A DNA stretch of 64,000 bases. Source: Candidatus Bathyarchaeota archaeon (GTDB lineage: Archaea > Thermoproteota > Bathyarchaeia > Bathyarchaeales > Bathycorpusculaceae). Position numbers and translations under genes: made by a program. The DNA lies in the NCBI GenBank assembly GCA_026014735.1, contig JAOZHT010000004.1:29321-93320 (forward strand), given 5' to 3'. Positions 42,424-51,441 of the stretch are shown here, one piece after another (positions within the stretch are counted from its first letter, which is position 1; the number at the start of each line of letters is the position of its first letter). The notes below the pieces were generated by a model. That model searched no databases. It saw only the letters and a program-made list of their open reading frames with translations, and was not told the origin of the DNA.

Positions 42424-43980
42424 TTGACGGTGAAACTTGAAGAGTTGACTATACAATGGGGTATTGCTTTATTCAACCGCTTCCCTAAAACCGTGAAATT
42501 TTTAGACACCACCCTGCGGGATGGTGAACAAACACCCGGAGTATCTCTTGTCCCAGAAAACAAACTGCGAATAGCCCAAAGGCTCGACGAACTCGGCGTA
42601 GACGTGATTGAAGCCGGATTCGCCGCGGTATCCGAGGGTGAATTAGCCTCGATCAGCGCCATCGCTAAACAGGGGCTGCGAGCCGAAATTAGCAGTGCAG
42701 CAAGAGGCACACGGGGCGACATCGACGCCGTCCTGAAAAGCGGCGCATCCACCATCAGCATGATCATACCCACCTCGGATTTGCATATCGAATGCAAACT
42801 CCGCAAGACCCGCGAGCAGGTTCTTAAGATAACTGAGGAATGTGTAGGCTACGCTAAAGCCCACGGCTTAACTGTGGAGCTACTCGCCGAGGACGCCACC
42901 CGCAGCGACATAGATTACCTCATCAGGGTTTTCCAGACTGCGGTTTCCGCTGGATGCGACCGAGTCACCCCCTGCGACACCGTCGGCTACCTCACACCGG
43001 AGCGAACCGTAGAATTCTACACTAAACTGCGGGAAAACGTTAAGGTGCCCATGGGCGTGCACTGCCATAACGACTTCGGCATGGCAGTCGCCAACTCGGT
43101 AGCGGCGCTGGGCGTAGGCGTCGAGGAGTGCCATGCAACCATCAATGGCCTTGGCGAACGCGCAGGCAACGCGGCGCTTGAGGAAATCGTGGTGGCGCTA
43201 CGCACCTTCTACAAGCTGGAGCTTGGCATCAAAACCGAGTTGCTCTACGGCACCAGCCAACTCGTATCTCGGCTAACTGGCGTGTATACGCAGCCCAACA
43301 AAGCCGTTGTCGGCGAGAACGCCTTCACCCACGAAAGCGGCATCCACACCCAGGGCGTCTTGGCGAATCCATTAACGTATGAGCCGATTGCCCCTGAACT
43401 GGTAGGCTGCACACGCCGCATCGCACCCGGCAAGCACAGCGGCAGCAACGCCATCCGCGCGGACCTCACCAACATGGGCCTTAAACCCAGCGAAGACCAG
43501 TTCCGCGACATCATGCAGCGCATAAAAGAGCTAGGCGACAAAGGCAAAACAGTCATGGACGCCGACGTCCTCGCCATCGCTGAAACCGTAATGGGGCTAG
43601 GCGGCGAGAAACCCATAGTGCTCGAGGAGATGACCTATGTGGGAGGAAACAAAGTCACCTCGACGGCTTCCGCCAAAATCAAGCTTAACGGCAAAGAAGT
43701 CTGGGGCAGCGGCATCGGCGTGGGCCCCGTGGACGCAGCCATAAACGCAGTCAAAGATGCATTGAAAGAAACCGAGCCCATAACGCTTGAGCAGTACATG
43801 GTTAAAGCCATCACCGGCGGCACCGACGCCATGGTTGAGGTGGTTGTGCATATGCGTAAGGGCAGCCGAACCGTCAAGGCATTGGGCGTACGCGAGGACA
43901 TCGTGAAAGCCAGCATCGAAGCAGTCATCTCAGGCATGAACGTGCTTAAAACCGACTACAACGGCAAACAAAAACCCTAA
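42424..43980 (+). CDS. leuA: 2-isopropylmalate synthase/citramalate synthase family enzyme
   Basis: Up to 518 residues of the Claisen-condensing DRE-TIM family. TTLRDGEQTPGVSLVPENKL is the catalytic start, then VEAGFA-like IEAGFAAVSEGE, HCHNDFGMAVANSVAA (metal-binding His pair) and NGLGERAGNAALEE. A C-terminal LeuA allosteric domain follows residue about 385. It condenses acetyl-CoA with 2-ketoisovalerate (leucine) or pyruvate (citramalate route to isoleucine); sequence alone does not decide, and archaeal members do either. The start is uncertain (TTG 42424, TTG 42445 or GTG 42493). Confidence 0.85.
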   Translation: MTVKLEELTIQWGIALFNRFPKTVKFLDTTLRDGEQTPGVSLVPENKLRIAQRLDELGVDVIEAGFAAVSEGELASISAIAKQGLRAEISSAARGTRGDIDAVLKSGASTISMIIPTSDLHIECKLRKTREQVLKITEECVGYAKAHGLTVELLAEDATRSDIDYLIRVFQTAVSAGCDRVTPCDTVGYLTPERTVEFYTKLRENVKVPMGVHCHNDFGMAVANSVAALGVGVEECHATINGLGERAGNAALEEIVVALRTFYKLELGIKTELLYGTSQLVSRLTGVYTQPNKAVVGENAFTHESGIHTQGVLANPLTYEPIAPELVGCTRRIAPGKHSGSNAIRADLTNMGLKPSEDQFRDIMQRIKELGDKGKTVMDADVLAIAETVMGLGGEKPIVLEEMTYVGGNKVTSTASAKIKLNGKEVWGSGIGVGPVDAAINAVKDALKETEPITLEQYMVKAITGGTDAMVEVVVHMRKGSRTVKALGVREDIVKASIEAVISGMNVLKTDYNGKQKP

Positions 43981-44103
43981 GCCCCCCTCCTTGGCTGCTG
44001 TTGCTTGTGGTTGTGCCTAAGCTACAGCTAAGGCTTTTAGCGCCAAACCCGCTGTCTACATAGTGACCTGCCCAAAGGGCAACCCTATTTTCTGATTTTA
44101 CAG

Positions 44104-44469
44104 GTGACACATGTGGTTTTGGCTTCTGTTGAAGGACTAGAGATGCAAGCCCGCCAAATCCCAAGGCGCCAACTCGCCGCGGCATGGCAAAAACTAAGCG
44201 CAAAACCGCTGCCCAAAATCAAAGCACTCCAAGTCAGCGACGCCGACTTCAACCATGTTCTGGCGCATCGCCGCTGCCCAGAGGATGACCAACGCGAAAT
44301 CGAGGAGTGGGGCCACCTGCTCACGGTCCAGGGCACCGACGCCTGCGTCTTTTGCGGCGAGGCAGCCGACGGCGCAGACTACGTTATGCTGATTCGCCAG
44401 AGCCCCTACCATAGCCTACAGGAAATCATCAGCCACGAACTGGCGCATATCGCGCGGGGCGACCTCTAA
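44104..44469 (+). CDS. Small HExxH-motif protein, putative zinc peptidase-like
   Basis: A 121-residue protein. EIISHELAHIARGDL is a typical zincin helix (HExxH), but the protein ends five residues later, so a third ligand downstream is absent unless supplied by upstream residues such as HVLAHRRCPEDDQ. CVFCGEAADG adds a Cys pair. It may be a minimal zinc protein or a truncated peptidase. The GTG start follows CAG. Its stop overlaps the convergent LLM gene by 4 bp. Confidence 0.55.
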   Translation: MTHVVLASVEGLEMQARQIPRRQLAAAWQKLSAKPLPKIKALQVSDADFNHVLAHRRCPEDDQREIEEWGHLLTVQGTDACVFCGEAADGADYVMLIRQSPYHSLQEIISHELAHIARGDL

Positions 44470-45422
44470 CGCAGCTGGGCGGCAGCTTGACTAAACAGCC
44501 GCAGGCTTTCAAGGCAGGGTAAGTCGGCGAAGTAGAGCATAAAATAAGTCACACCCAAATCCAAGTAAGCCTGTAAGCGCGTAATGCAGCCCTCGGGCGT
44601 TGCAGCCAACGTGTATCGCTCATATTCCTCATGCGTGGTGCCTTTGGGCCTATGTAGCTTAACCTTCGCATCTACTTCCCGTTGTGTTTGAGCCATCAGA
44701 ACCTGCCCGCTTGGCCAGCAGGACCGCTCAATCGCCCCGAAGTCCCTGCCGACTTCTCTGCAGAGCCGCTCCAGAACAGCCAGCTTGCGCCGGTACTCCT
44801 CAAGGGGCAAGTATCCCCAGTCAAAGCGGTCAGCGTAGCGGGCAGCTATGGGCAGGGTGTGTTTTTTGCCGTTTCCTCCCACGATGAGGGGCGGATGCGG
44901 CTTCTGCTGGGGTTTGGGCTGGCAGACGGCGCCGTTTAGATGGTAGTGTCTGCCCTGGTAGCTGGCGGTTTCTTCCGTCCAGAGCCGAGTGATTATTTCC
45001 AATGACTCCGCCAGTTGCTCGGCGCGGACTCTGGGTTTGGGGTAGCCGAAGCCGTAGGCAAGGTGTTCCTTCTCCTGTACACCCGAGCCTAACCCCAGCT
45101 CGAGGCGTCCCCCCGAAATTACGTCAAGGGTGGCGGCGGCTTTAGCAAGCAACGCGGGGTTGCGGTGTGCAGTGCAGGTAACCATCGTGCCTAATCGGAT
45201 TTTGCTGGTTTGGGCAGCCAACGCGGAGAGGGTGGTCCAGCATTCCAGAATCGGCGTGTCTCCATACATGAGGTGGTCGTCTAGCCAGACGGAGTCGTAG
45301 CCGAGCCTCTCGCATTCCAGGGTTATGGTTTGGAGCTGCTGGTAGTGCTCTTTGGCTGTTTTGGCTTGGAAGCCGTAGAAGGGCAGAAACACACCGAATT
45401 TAAGCCTACCCAAATAGCCCAC
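44466..45422 (-). CDS. LLM-class (F420- or flavin-dependent) oxidoreductase
   Basis: A 318-residue TIM-barrel oxidoreductase of the luciferase-like family. KFGVFLPFYGF at the N-terminus, YDSVWLDDHLMYGD, RLGTMVTCTAHRNPALLAKAAATLDVISGGRLELGLGSG and PHPPLIVGG are the family landmarks. Many archaeal members use coenzyme F420, but flavin cannot be excluded. The GTG start is followed directly by the first strand. Confidence 0.88.
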   Translation of the reverse strand: MGYLGRLKFGVFLPFYGFQAKTAKEHYQQLQTITLECERLGYDSVWLDDHLMYGDTPILECWTTLSALAAQTSKIRLGTMVTCTAHRNPALLAKAAATLDVISGGRLELGLGSGVQEKEHLAYGFGYPKPRVRAEQLAESLEIITRLWTEETASYQGRHYHLNGAVCQPKPQQKPHPPLIVGGNGKKHTLPIAARYADRFDWGYLPLEEYRRKLAVLERLCREVGRDFGAIERSCWPSGQVLMAQTQREVDAKVKLHRPKGTTHEEYERYTLAATPEGCITRLQAYLDLGVTYFMLYFADLPCLESLRLFSQAAAQLR

Positions 45423-45718
45423 CAGTGCTTTATGTATTGGAGGCTGGCGGTATTAGGTTTTAGGTTGCGATATGTTTGATGGATTACAGGAACTGCGGCT
45501 CTATGGATTTACCGGCGGGGGTTGCTTGTTTGTGCGTCTTGTCCATCGGGGCCGGATAAGTCAAAGTTGCAACGATAACAGGGAAGTATTAAAAGCCGCC
45601 ATACAAATGTAGAAAAAAATGGTTAAAACCGCATTTCCAAACATGAAAAAGTCCAGAGCGATAAGATAAGTAATTATAATTCTAAAACAATTTTTTAGAC
45701 ACCCACCGTGATAGCTCC

Positions 45719-46204
45719 ATGCCTGCAGATAAGCCGCCTTCTATATTCGACTTGATGAATGAAGACGAGGCAGCGGTAAGCGAGGAAGAAGAAAGGAAAC
45801 AGCGGCGAAAGGAGCTTTTAGAACCCACCGGCGTGCAGGAACTGTTTAAAGAAGGCAAAATCAGCATCAACAAATTCACCTGCGTGGGCGGACAATGCAA
45901 ACTCTGCATCCAAAAATGCCCCACCAACGCGCTCTACTGGGGGACCGGCGAAGTCGGCATCATCGATGACCTCTGTGTTTACTGCGGCGCATGCGTCGCG
46001 AACTGCATGGTAGATGACTGCATCAAAATCGAGCGCACCCGAGAAAACGGGGAAAATGAGAAATTTGGAAAAGTATCCGACATCATTAAGCTGCAGGAAA
46101 AGAATAACGCCAAGAAGCGTTTTATGCGGGTAAAGTCGAATGCGGCGATTCTTCGGCGAAAATACAAACCCAAATACGTCAGCGCCGAATGCAGCTCGCC
46201 ATAA
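45719..46204 (+). CDS. Ferredoxin-like protein with two 4Fe-4S clusters
   Basis: A 161-residue protein. An acidic, charged N-terminus (about 1-45) precedes a 2[4Fe-4S] core: CKLCIQKCP and CVYCGACVANC, with an extra CVGGQC lead that gives CxxxxCxxCxxxCP. The C-terminal 50 residues are basic (KKRFMRVKSNAAILRRKYKPK). The terminal extensions suggest a subunit that docks to a partner rather than a free ferredoxin. No partner is adjacent; about 300 bp upstream is empty of genes. Confidence 0.8.
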   Translation: MPADKPPSIFDLMNEDEAAVSEEEERKQRRKELLEPTGVQELFKEGKISINKFTCVGGQCKLCIQKCPTNALYWGTGEVGIIDDLCVYCGACVANCMVDDCIKIERTRENGENEKFGKVSDIIKLQEKNNAKKRFMRVKSNAAILRRKYKPKYVSAECSSP

Positions 46205-46248
46205 ACAGCTGAAGATTAGAAAGCAGGTCAGCCCAAACTAGAACACAG

Positions 46249-47598
46249 CTAACTGGCAGCCCTGAAATCTTGGGGTAACATCACCGTGACTTCAGTGCCC
46301 TTGCCCAAGACGCTGTGGGCAATGATTTGTCCCCCGTGTGCTTCCACAAAACGCTTGCTGACGGCTAAGCCGAAACCCATGCCCTGGGCTTTGGTTGTAA
46401 ACAGGGGCGTCCAGAGTTTAGCTAAGGTCTCTTCAGTCATGCCAGCGCCTGTATCCTGGAAGCTGAAAACAACTTGGCCGCGGCTTTTTCTGCTTTTGAT
46501 GGTTAATTTTCCGCCGCTGGGCATGGCGTCGAAGGCGTTCTTGATTATAGCGGCAAACGCCCGCTGAATCTTCAGGTCGTCAACTGTCAACTGCGGCTGA
46601 GGCGCTGTTTGATTCACTATTTCGATGTTGACGGGGGGCTTGAGTTGGCTGAGAGTTTTCGAGGTTAACGCCGCGGGGTTGGTCGAGAACGGCATTAAAG
46701 TGATAACCTGCGAGTACTCGACTAAATCATTAACGATTTTGTCAGCCCGCAAGATGCAGTCATCGATTTCATTAAGCATCTCTAAGCAGACGGGATCGGC
46801 TTTCTCTTTAGCATGCGACTTTAGGTAGTGGGTGGCGCCCATGATGCCCTGCAGGGGGTTGCGTAAATCGTGCCCAATGATGCCTGCGAGTTCACCGATG
46901 GCGGCTAGCCGTTCTGCCTTAAGCAGCTTAGCCTCCATCACCTTAAGGTTATGGTTTGCCTCATCGAGTTTTTTTTCCAATATAATAAAAGACGGCAAAC
47001 TGCTGGGGTTCACGTTTTCGGGCCTATAAAACATCAAGCCGATGAAAACTACGCCGAATAAAGCAAGAAGCACAGGGATATCAATAGAAGTCCCTAATCC
47101 TGCGACCAGCCCCTCAAAAAGGAAGCAGAGCGCAGCCATCAAAAAGTAAAGGTCAGCTGATGCATGACTCTTCAGGAATATGTACGTTAGAATCGGGATG
47201 GAGGTTGCCATAAACAGTATCGTCAGCGTAACTTGCACTATCGAGGGGAGCTGCAGGAAAAATGCAGCTGCTGAAGCCAATGTTCCACACATAAACGTGG
47301 CGAAGGGCACCTTAAAATCTTCCACTTTAAAGAGGCTGGATAACGCGGCGATGACAACCGCCAACGTTATGGGTAGAAAAAGCCAATTTGAGGAGGGAAA
47401 AAACGGTGTTGCACCTATGCTTTCGATAAATGGGTTGTAGAAGCTAAAGGCAGATACAAAAATGCCTATGGTAAAAACCAGTTTCCGCTTGTTTCTATCT
47501 TTAAAGTACTGACAGGCGAGGATACAGGAGAGCAGAAGCCAAGCAACCAAGGGAATTAGCAGAAAAACGCTGTCTTTTAACGCCTCATACATCACCAT
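46249..47598 (-). CDS. Membrane histidine kinase
   Basis: A 449-residue sensor kinase. Seven or eight N-terminal membrane helices (about 10-195) form the sensor. A coiled linker leads to the HisKA domain with the phospho-accepting His near 243 (GELAGIIGHDLRNPLQGI), then the HATPase domain with N box AIIKNAFDAMPSGGKL, G1 DTGAGM and G2 GMGFGLAVSKRFVEAHGG. No response regulator is adjacent. The ATG lies after GGAGC. The stimulus is unknown. Confidence 0.9.
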   Translation of the reverse strand: MVMYEALKDSVFLLIPLVAWLLLSCILACQYFKDRNKRKLVFTIGIFVSAFSFYNPFIESIGATPFFPSSNWLFLPITLAVVIAALSSLFKVEDFKVPFATFMCGTLASAAAFFLQLPSIVQVTLTILFMATSIPILTYIFLKSHASADLYFLMAALCFLFEGLVAGLGTSIDIPVLLALFGVVFIGLMFYRPENVNPSSLPSFIILEKKLDEANHNLKVMEAKLLKAERLAAIGELAGIIGHDLRNPLQGIMGATHYLKSHAKEKADPVCLEMLNEIDDCILRADKIVNDLVEYSQVITLMPFSTNPAALTSKTLSQLKPPVNIEIVNQTAPQPQLTVDDLKIQRAFAAIIKNAFDAMPSGGKLTIKSRKSRGQVVFSFQDTGAGMTEETLAKLWTPLFTTKAQGMGFGLAVSKRFVEAHGGQIIAHSVLGKGTEVTVMLPQDFRAAS

Positions 47599-47859
47599 TC
47601 TTTGCTCCTGCCGATTGACGCTTTATGGCTGCCCAAGCTTATATTCTTCTTCTCCATTCAGGCACTTAGTGGTTTGTGCGTATAGCAAGTAACAGAAAAC
47701 AGAGCAAAGCTAAAGCAGCCATACAACAGCCACCACGCACCATAAACCCCAAGCAGCAGCCTGCAACTTAACTAGACCCAAAACAAAAAGGCAAATCATC
47801 AACAGGAAAACAGATAAGGAAAAACATTATTCTACAGAAGCCACAAGGAAGAGACGTTT

Positions 47860-48879
47860 ATGACTAAAACATACAGCATAGCCGCACTCAAAGGCGACGG
47901 CATCGGACCCGAAGTCACCGAAGCCACAGTCAAGGTTTTGGAGGCGGTGGAAAAGAAATCAGGTTTCAAACTCAACATACTCTACGGAGAAGCAGGCGCC
48001 CACTGCATCCCAGAGCACGGCACTAACCTGCCCAAGGAAACCGTTGAGCTCATCAAGCAGACCAACGCATGCCTCAAGGGCCCCATGACTACACCTGAGG
48101 AACCCGGTGCACCCGTCAGCGTCGCCGTCACGCTACGCCGTATGTTCGGCCTCTATGCAAACGTGCGTCCCTGCAAGACTTTCCCCAGCGTGGAATCCCT
48201 TAAACCCAACATCGACCTCGTCGTAGTCCGCGAGAACACCGAGGGCTTATACTCGGGCATGGAGTCGCTTCTGGCACCCGGCGTCGGCGTCGCGCTTCGC
48301 ATAATCACTAAAGAGGCCTCCTTTAAGGTCGCTGACTTCGCGTTCAAGCTGGCGATGCAGCGCAGAAAACACCTCACCTACATCCATAAAGGCAACATTC
48401 TGCGGGTAACCGACGGCATCTTTAAAGACGCAGTTAAAGAAGCCCAGCAGAACTACCCCCAAGTTGAAGTGGATGACTTGCACATTGACGCAGCTACCAT
48501 GCAGCTCATCAAGCAACCCGAAAAATACGATGTTATGGTCACCACAAACCTCTTCGGCGACATAATATCCGACGAAGCCGCACAGGTCACAGGCAGCCTC
48601 GGATTGGCAGCAGGAGCCAACATCGGCGCATCCTACGGCATGTTCGAACCCGTCCACGGCAGCGCACCAAAATACACGGGTTTGGACCGCGTTAATCCCA
48701 TCGCAACCATCTTGGCGGGCGCTATGATGCTATTTTGGCTTGGTGAAAAGGCCGCTGCAAAGAAAATCGAGGACGCTGTAATCGCGGTGCTTAAAGAGGG
48801 CAAGGTGCGCACGCATGACTTAGGCGGGTCAAATAAGGGCAGCGAAATCACCGCCGCTATCGTTTCAAAAATCCATTAA
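47860..48879 (+). CDS. Isocitrate/isopropylmalate dehydrogenase family enzyme
   Basis: A 339-residue NAD(P)-dependent beta-decarboxylating dehydrogenase. KGDGIGPEVTEATVKVLEAV at the N-terminus, LRRMFGLYANVRPCKTFP for substrate binding, VVRENTEGLYSGMES, IHKGNILRVTDGIFKD and NLFGDIISDEAAQVTGSLGLA are the conserved blocks. It could be NAD-isocitrate, 3-isopropylmalate or homoisocitrate dehydrogenase. The isopropylmalate-synthase gene 4 kb away favours LeuB, but the NTEG block is common in isocitrate enzymes; left open. Confidence 0.9.
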   Translation: MTKTYSIAALKGDGIGPEVTEATVKVLEAVEKKSGFKLNILYGEAGAHCIPEHGTNLPKETVELIKQTNACLKGPMTTPEEPGAPVSVAVTLRRMFGLYANVRPCKTFPSVESLKPNIDLVVVRENTEGLYSGMESLLAPGVGVALRIITKEASFKVADFAFKLAMQRRKHLTYIHKGNILRVTDGIFKDAVKEAQQNYPQVEVDDLHIDAATMQLIKQPEKYDVMVTTNLFGDIISDEAAQVTGSLGLAAGANIGASYGMFEPVHGSAPKYTGLDRVNPIATILAGAMMLFWLGEKAAAKKIEDAVIAVLKEGKVRTHDLGGSNKGSEITAAIVSKIH

Positions 48880-48897
48880 ACCAATCTTTCTTTCTTT

Positions 48898-50151
48898 TTA
48901 GAGTTCAGTTTCACGGTACCGTATGGTATCGATTGTGTCTTTAAGGAACGTTTTGCCCCGGCTGGTTAACGCATATTTGCCGTCAACTTGGGTCAGGTAG
49001 CCCTCGTCGAGCAGCGGCTTGATAAGCGCATCGAATTCCTCGTTGAAATCCATTCCGCGACCAACCGTGAACTCGTTGAAGACATCGGGCATATAGCTGG
49101 GGCGGAACGTTTTTTCCAGCGAATCAACAAGCTGGGTTTTAGTGTGGGCTTTCTCGTCTTGGATGGCGTAGAGTATCCAATTGCGGAAGTTGGCGCTGCG
49201 CCGCGTAGCAATTTGCTTTTCAAAGGGAATCTTGTATTTGGAAAGCTCTGGTTTTTCGCCCCGCATCGATTTTATGACTTCACGGGTTAAATCGATGCCG
49301 TCAAGTGTTATTCGAACCGCTATAAAGCCGCCTACAACTGCATCCACCCAGTAAACCCCAAATATTGTGGCGACGGCGCCAACGATGACGGCTGCTGAGG
49401 AGTACATACTGTTTTTGGAGTCAATCGACTGCGAAATCAACGCTAAACTCTGGCTTCTCCGCCCGACAAACCGCTGATAAATCGAAATCACCATCATCAA
49501 CCCCAACGCTAAAAGCTCCACGATGACAACCACAAGGGGCAAGGTCATAGGCACAAAAGTGCCCTTCAAGTTTTCAAGGATGGATCCCGCCGAATCATAG
49601 AACAGCAAGGCGGCGGTGAAGAACATCAACCCCAAAATCGTTATGGTTCCCCATAGCTCACGTTTGAACCTTATCCCTGCCCAGACAATCGCCGAAGCCG
49701 CCGTATCCACAGTGGTGTCGGCGCCATCAGCAACTAAGCCAACGCTGCCCGTAAACAGCCCCACCAGCATCTTCAAAGCCGCCAAAAACACGTAGCCCAC
49801 GGTGCAATTGCGTGCGGTGGCACTGGGACTGAGAAACTGGTTTTCTATGACAGCTGCGCCCCGCTCCATCTGCCATACGGTTTCCGCCGCTTTTGCCCTG
49901 CCGTCGTCAGTTAACTCGTATTTGGCATCGGAGTTAAGTTTGATCAGTTTGCTGCAGACCAGCCCCTCGCAGGCGTATTGAACCTTCGCGTAATCATCAT
50001 GGCGCCTTTGGGCTCGGCTATGAAAAGTCACGGTCTGCAGCGCCGTCTTTTCCTCGATTTGCTGCAGGGTCTGGGCGCCTTCCTTATGCAAAATGAGCAC
50101 TACGTACTCAGCTAAGTCGCCGCTGACTCTGCTCCGCTTCGTGCGCGCCAT
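48898..50151 (-). CDS. Cation-efflux (CDF-like) membrane protein fused to winged-helix domains
   Basis: About 417 residues. N-terminal winged helix (about 10-100: LAEYVVLILHKEGAQTLQQIEEKT, YELTDDGRAKAAE), then a CDF-type membrane domain (about 115-290) with GSVGLVADGADTTVDTAASAIVW and SQSIDSKNSMYSSAAVIVGAVA in the places of the metal-site helices 2 and 5, and a second winged-helix-like domain at the C-terminus (about 310-415). Metal residues are reduced to Asp, with few His. It may be a metal-sensing regulator built on a transporter. A TTG three codons upstream is an alternative start. Confidence 0.75.
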   Translation of the reverse strand: MARTKRSRVSGDLAEYVVLILHKEGAQTLQQIEEKTALQTVTFHSRAQRRHDDYAKVQYACEGLVCSKLIKLNSDAKYELTDDGRAKAAETVWQMERGAAVIENQFLSPSATARNCTVGYVFLAALKMLVGLFTGSVGLVADGADTTVDTAASAIVWAGIRFKRELWGTITILGLMFFTAALLFYDSAGSILENLKGTFVPMTLPLVVVIVELLALGLMMVISIYQRFVGRRSQSLALISQSIDSKNSMYSSAAVIVGAVATIFGVYWVDAVVGGFIAVRITLDGIDLTREVIKSMRGEKPELSKYKIPFEKQIATRRSANFRNWILYAIQDEKAHTKTQLVDSLEKTFRPSYMPDVFNEFTVGRGMDFNEEFDALIKPLLDEGYLTQVDGKYALTSRGKTFLKDTIDTIRYRETEL

Positions 50152-50364
50152 GGAGGTCAAGCAGATGTTTAAGCCTTCAGCTTTTAAGCCTGCCTGAAGA
50201 GGAAATACAAATTGTAAGCAATTATGCAGAAATTGGGGGACTGCAAAACGCCGTTAATCAGCAGGCAACGAAGAGCAAAGGCTAACCAAAGCACAGCCGC
50301 CGCATTAAAGAAAAGGGCGGAGCCGCCTTTTAGCGGCTAAAAAAACTAAGCCTATCAGAATTAA

Positions 50365-51237
50365 CTAGGCTGCGGGCTGCATGGGCATAGTCTCCCTCTC
50401 AGGCGGGGGCAGTGTGCCCTCAATGAAGGCCAGCAGGTTCTCGTTAATCAGCTGCTTATGGGTAGTGCACATGCCATGCGGCGCCCCCGGGAACACTTTC
50501 AGCGTTGCTTCCTTAATGAGCTTAGCTGTCAGATACGCGTGGTCAGCAATCGGCACGATTTGGTCATCGTCGCCATGCAGAATAAGCGTGGGCACATCGA
50601 TTCTCCCCAAGTCATCAGTGAAGTCGGTCTCCGAAAAGGCCTTGACACAATAGTAAACTGCGGGTAAACTCGCCATCATGCCTTCACGCCAGAACTCCTC
50701 GCGCACGCCCTCGGATACAGTTGCGCCTGGTCGGTTGTAGCCGTAAAACTGCATGCTTAGTTCCCTGAAGAATTGGCTGCGGTCAGCAAGAACAGATGCG
50801 CGAATCTGATCAAACGCTTCGAGGGGCAATCCATCGGGGTTGCCATCTGTTTTCAGCATCAGCGGAGGCACAGCACCTATCAGCACCACCTTCGCCACCC
50901 GATCGGTTCCATACCTGCCTATGTAACGTGCCACTTCGCCGCCGCCTGTGGAGTGCCCCACCAGAACCGCGTTTTTTAGGTGAAGCGCCTGCATTAACTC
51001 GTTGAGGTCATCGGCGTATGTGTCCATGTCGTTTCCAATCCAGGGCTGACTTGAGCGTCCGTGTCCCCGGCGGTCATGGGCTACGCAGCGGTATCCATGG
51101 GACGCCAGATAGAACATTTGGTCTTCGAATGCATCCGAGTTAAGGGGCCAACCGTGGCTAAAAACTACTGGTTGCGCATTGTAGCTGCCCCAGTCTTTGT
51201 AGAAGAGTTCCGCTCCATTTACAACAATTTTCGCCAT
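50365..51237 (-). CDS. Alpha/beta hydrolase, haloperoxidase-like
   Basis: A 290-residue alpha/beta-hydrolase. The nucleophile Ser96 lies in [10 protein letters not shown], the oxyanion region is [28 protein letters not shown] is the cap entry, the acid is in [11 protein letters not shown] and the His in [10 protein letters not shown]. It closely resembles bacterial non-haem chloroperoxidases/esterases, and acquisition from bacteria is plausible. The natural substrate is unknown. Single gene, 200 bp from its neighbour. Confidence 0.88.
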   Translation of the reverse strand: MAKIVVNGAELFYKDWGSYNAQPVVFSHGWPLNSDAFEDQMFYLASHGYRCVAHDRRGHGRSSQPWIGNDMDTYADDLNELMQALHLKNAVLVGHSTGGGEVARYIGRYGTDRVAKVVLIGAVPPLMLKTDGNPDGLPLEAFDQIRASVLADRSQFFRELSMQFYGYNRPGATVSEGVREEFWREGMMASLPAVYYCVKAFSETDFTDDLGRIDVPTLILHGDDDQIVPIADHAYLTAKLIKEATLKVFPGAPHGMCTTHKQLINENLLAFIEGTLPPPERETMPMQPAA

Positions 51238-51441
51238 CTAAAATCCTCGCCAACCACTAGGATCTTGTGCAATTTACAATTATGCTGCATCATGCTGTTG
51301 CAACATTTGAAGCGACACCCGATTCCTTAAGTTCCAACGAAGAGTTTTCTTTAAATTCGACTTTTTCCGTTTTTTCCAGAAAAATAGCAAATATTATATT
51401 GCCCCGCCGCCTTCTCGTTTGGCGTCAAGGGTAAGGCTACT

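Noticed and set aside
50305..50340. GGCGGAGCCGCC followed by TTTT as a bacterial-type terminator
   Set aside because: The stem leaves almost no loop and archaeal termination depends mainly on T runs; too weak to call.
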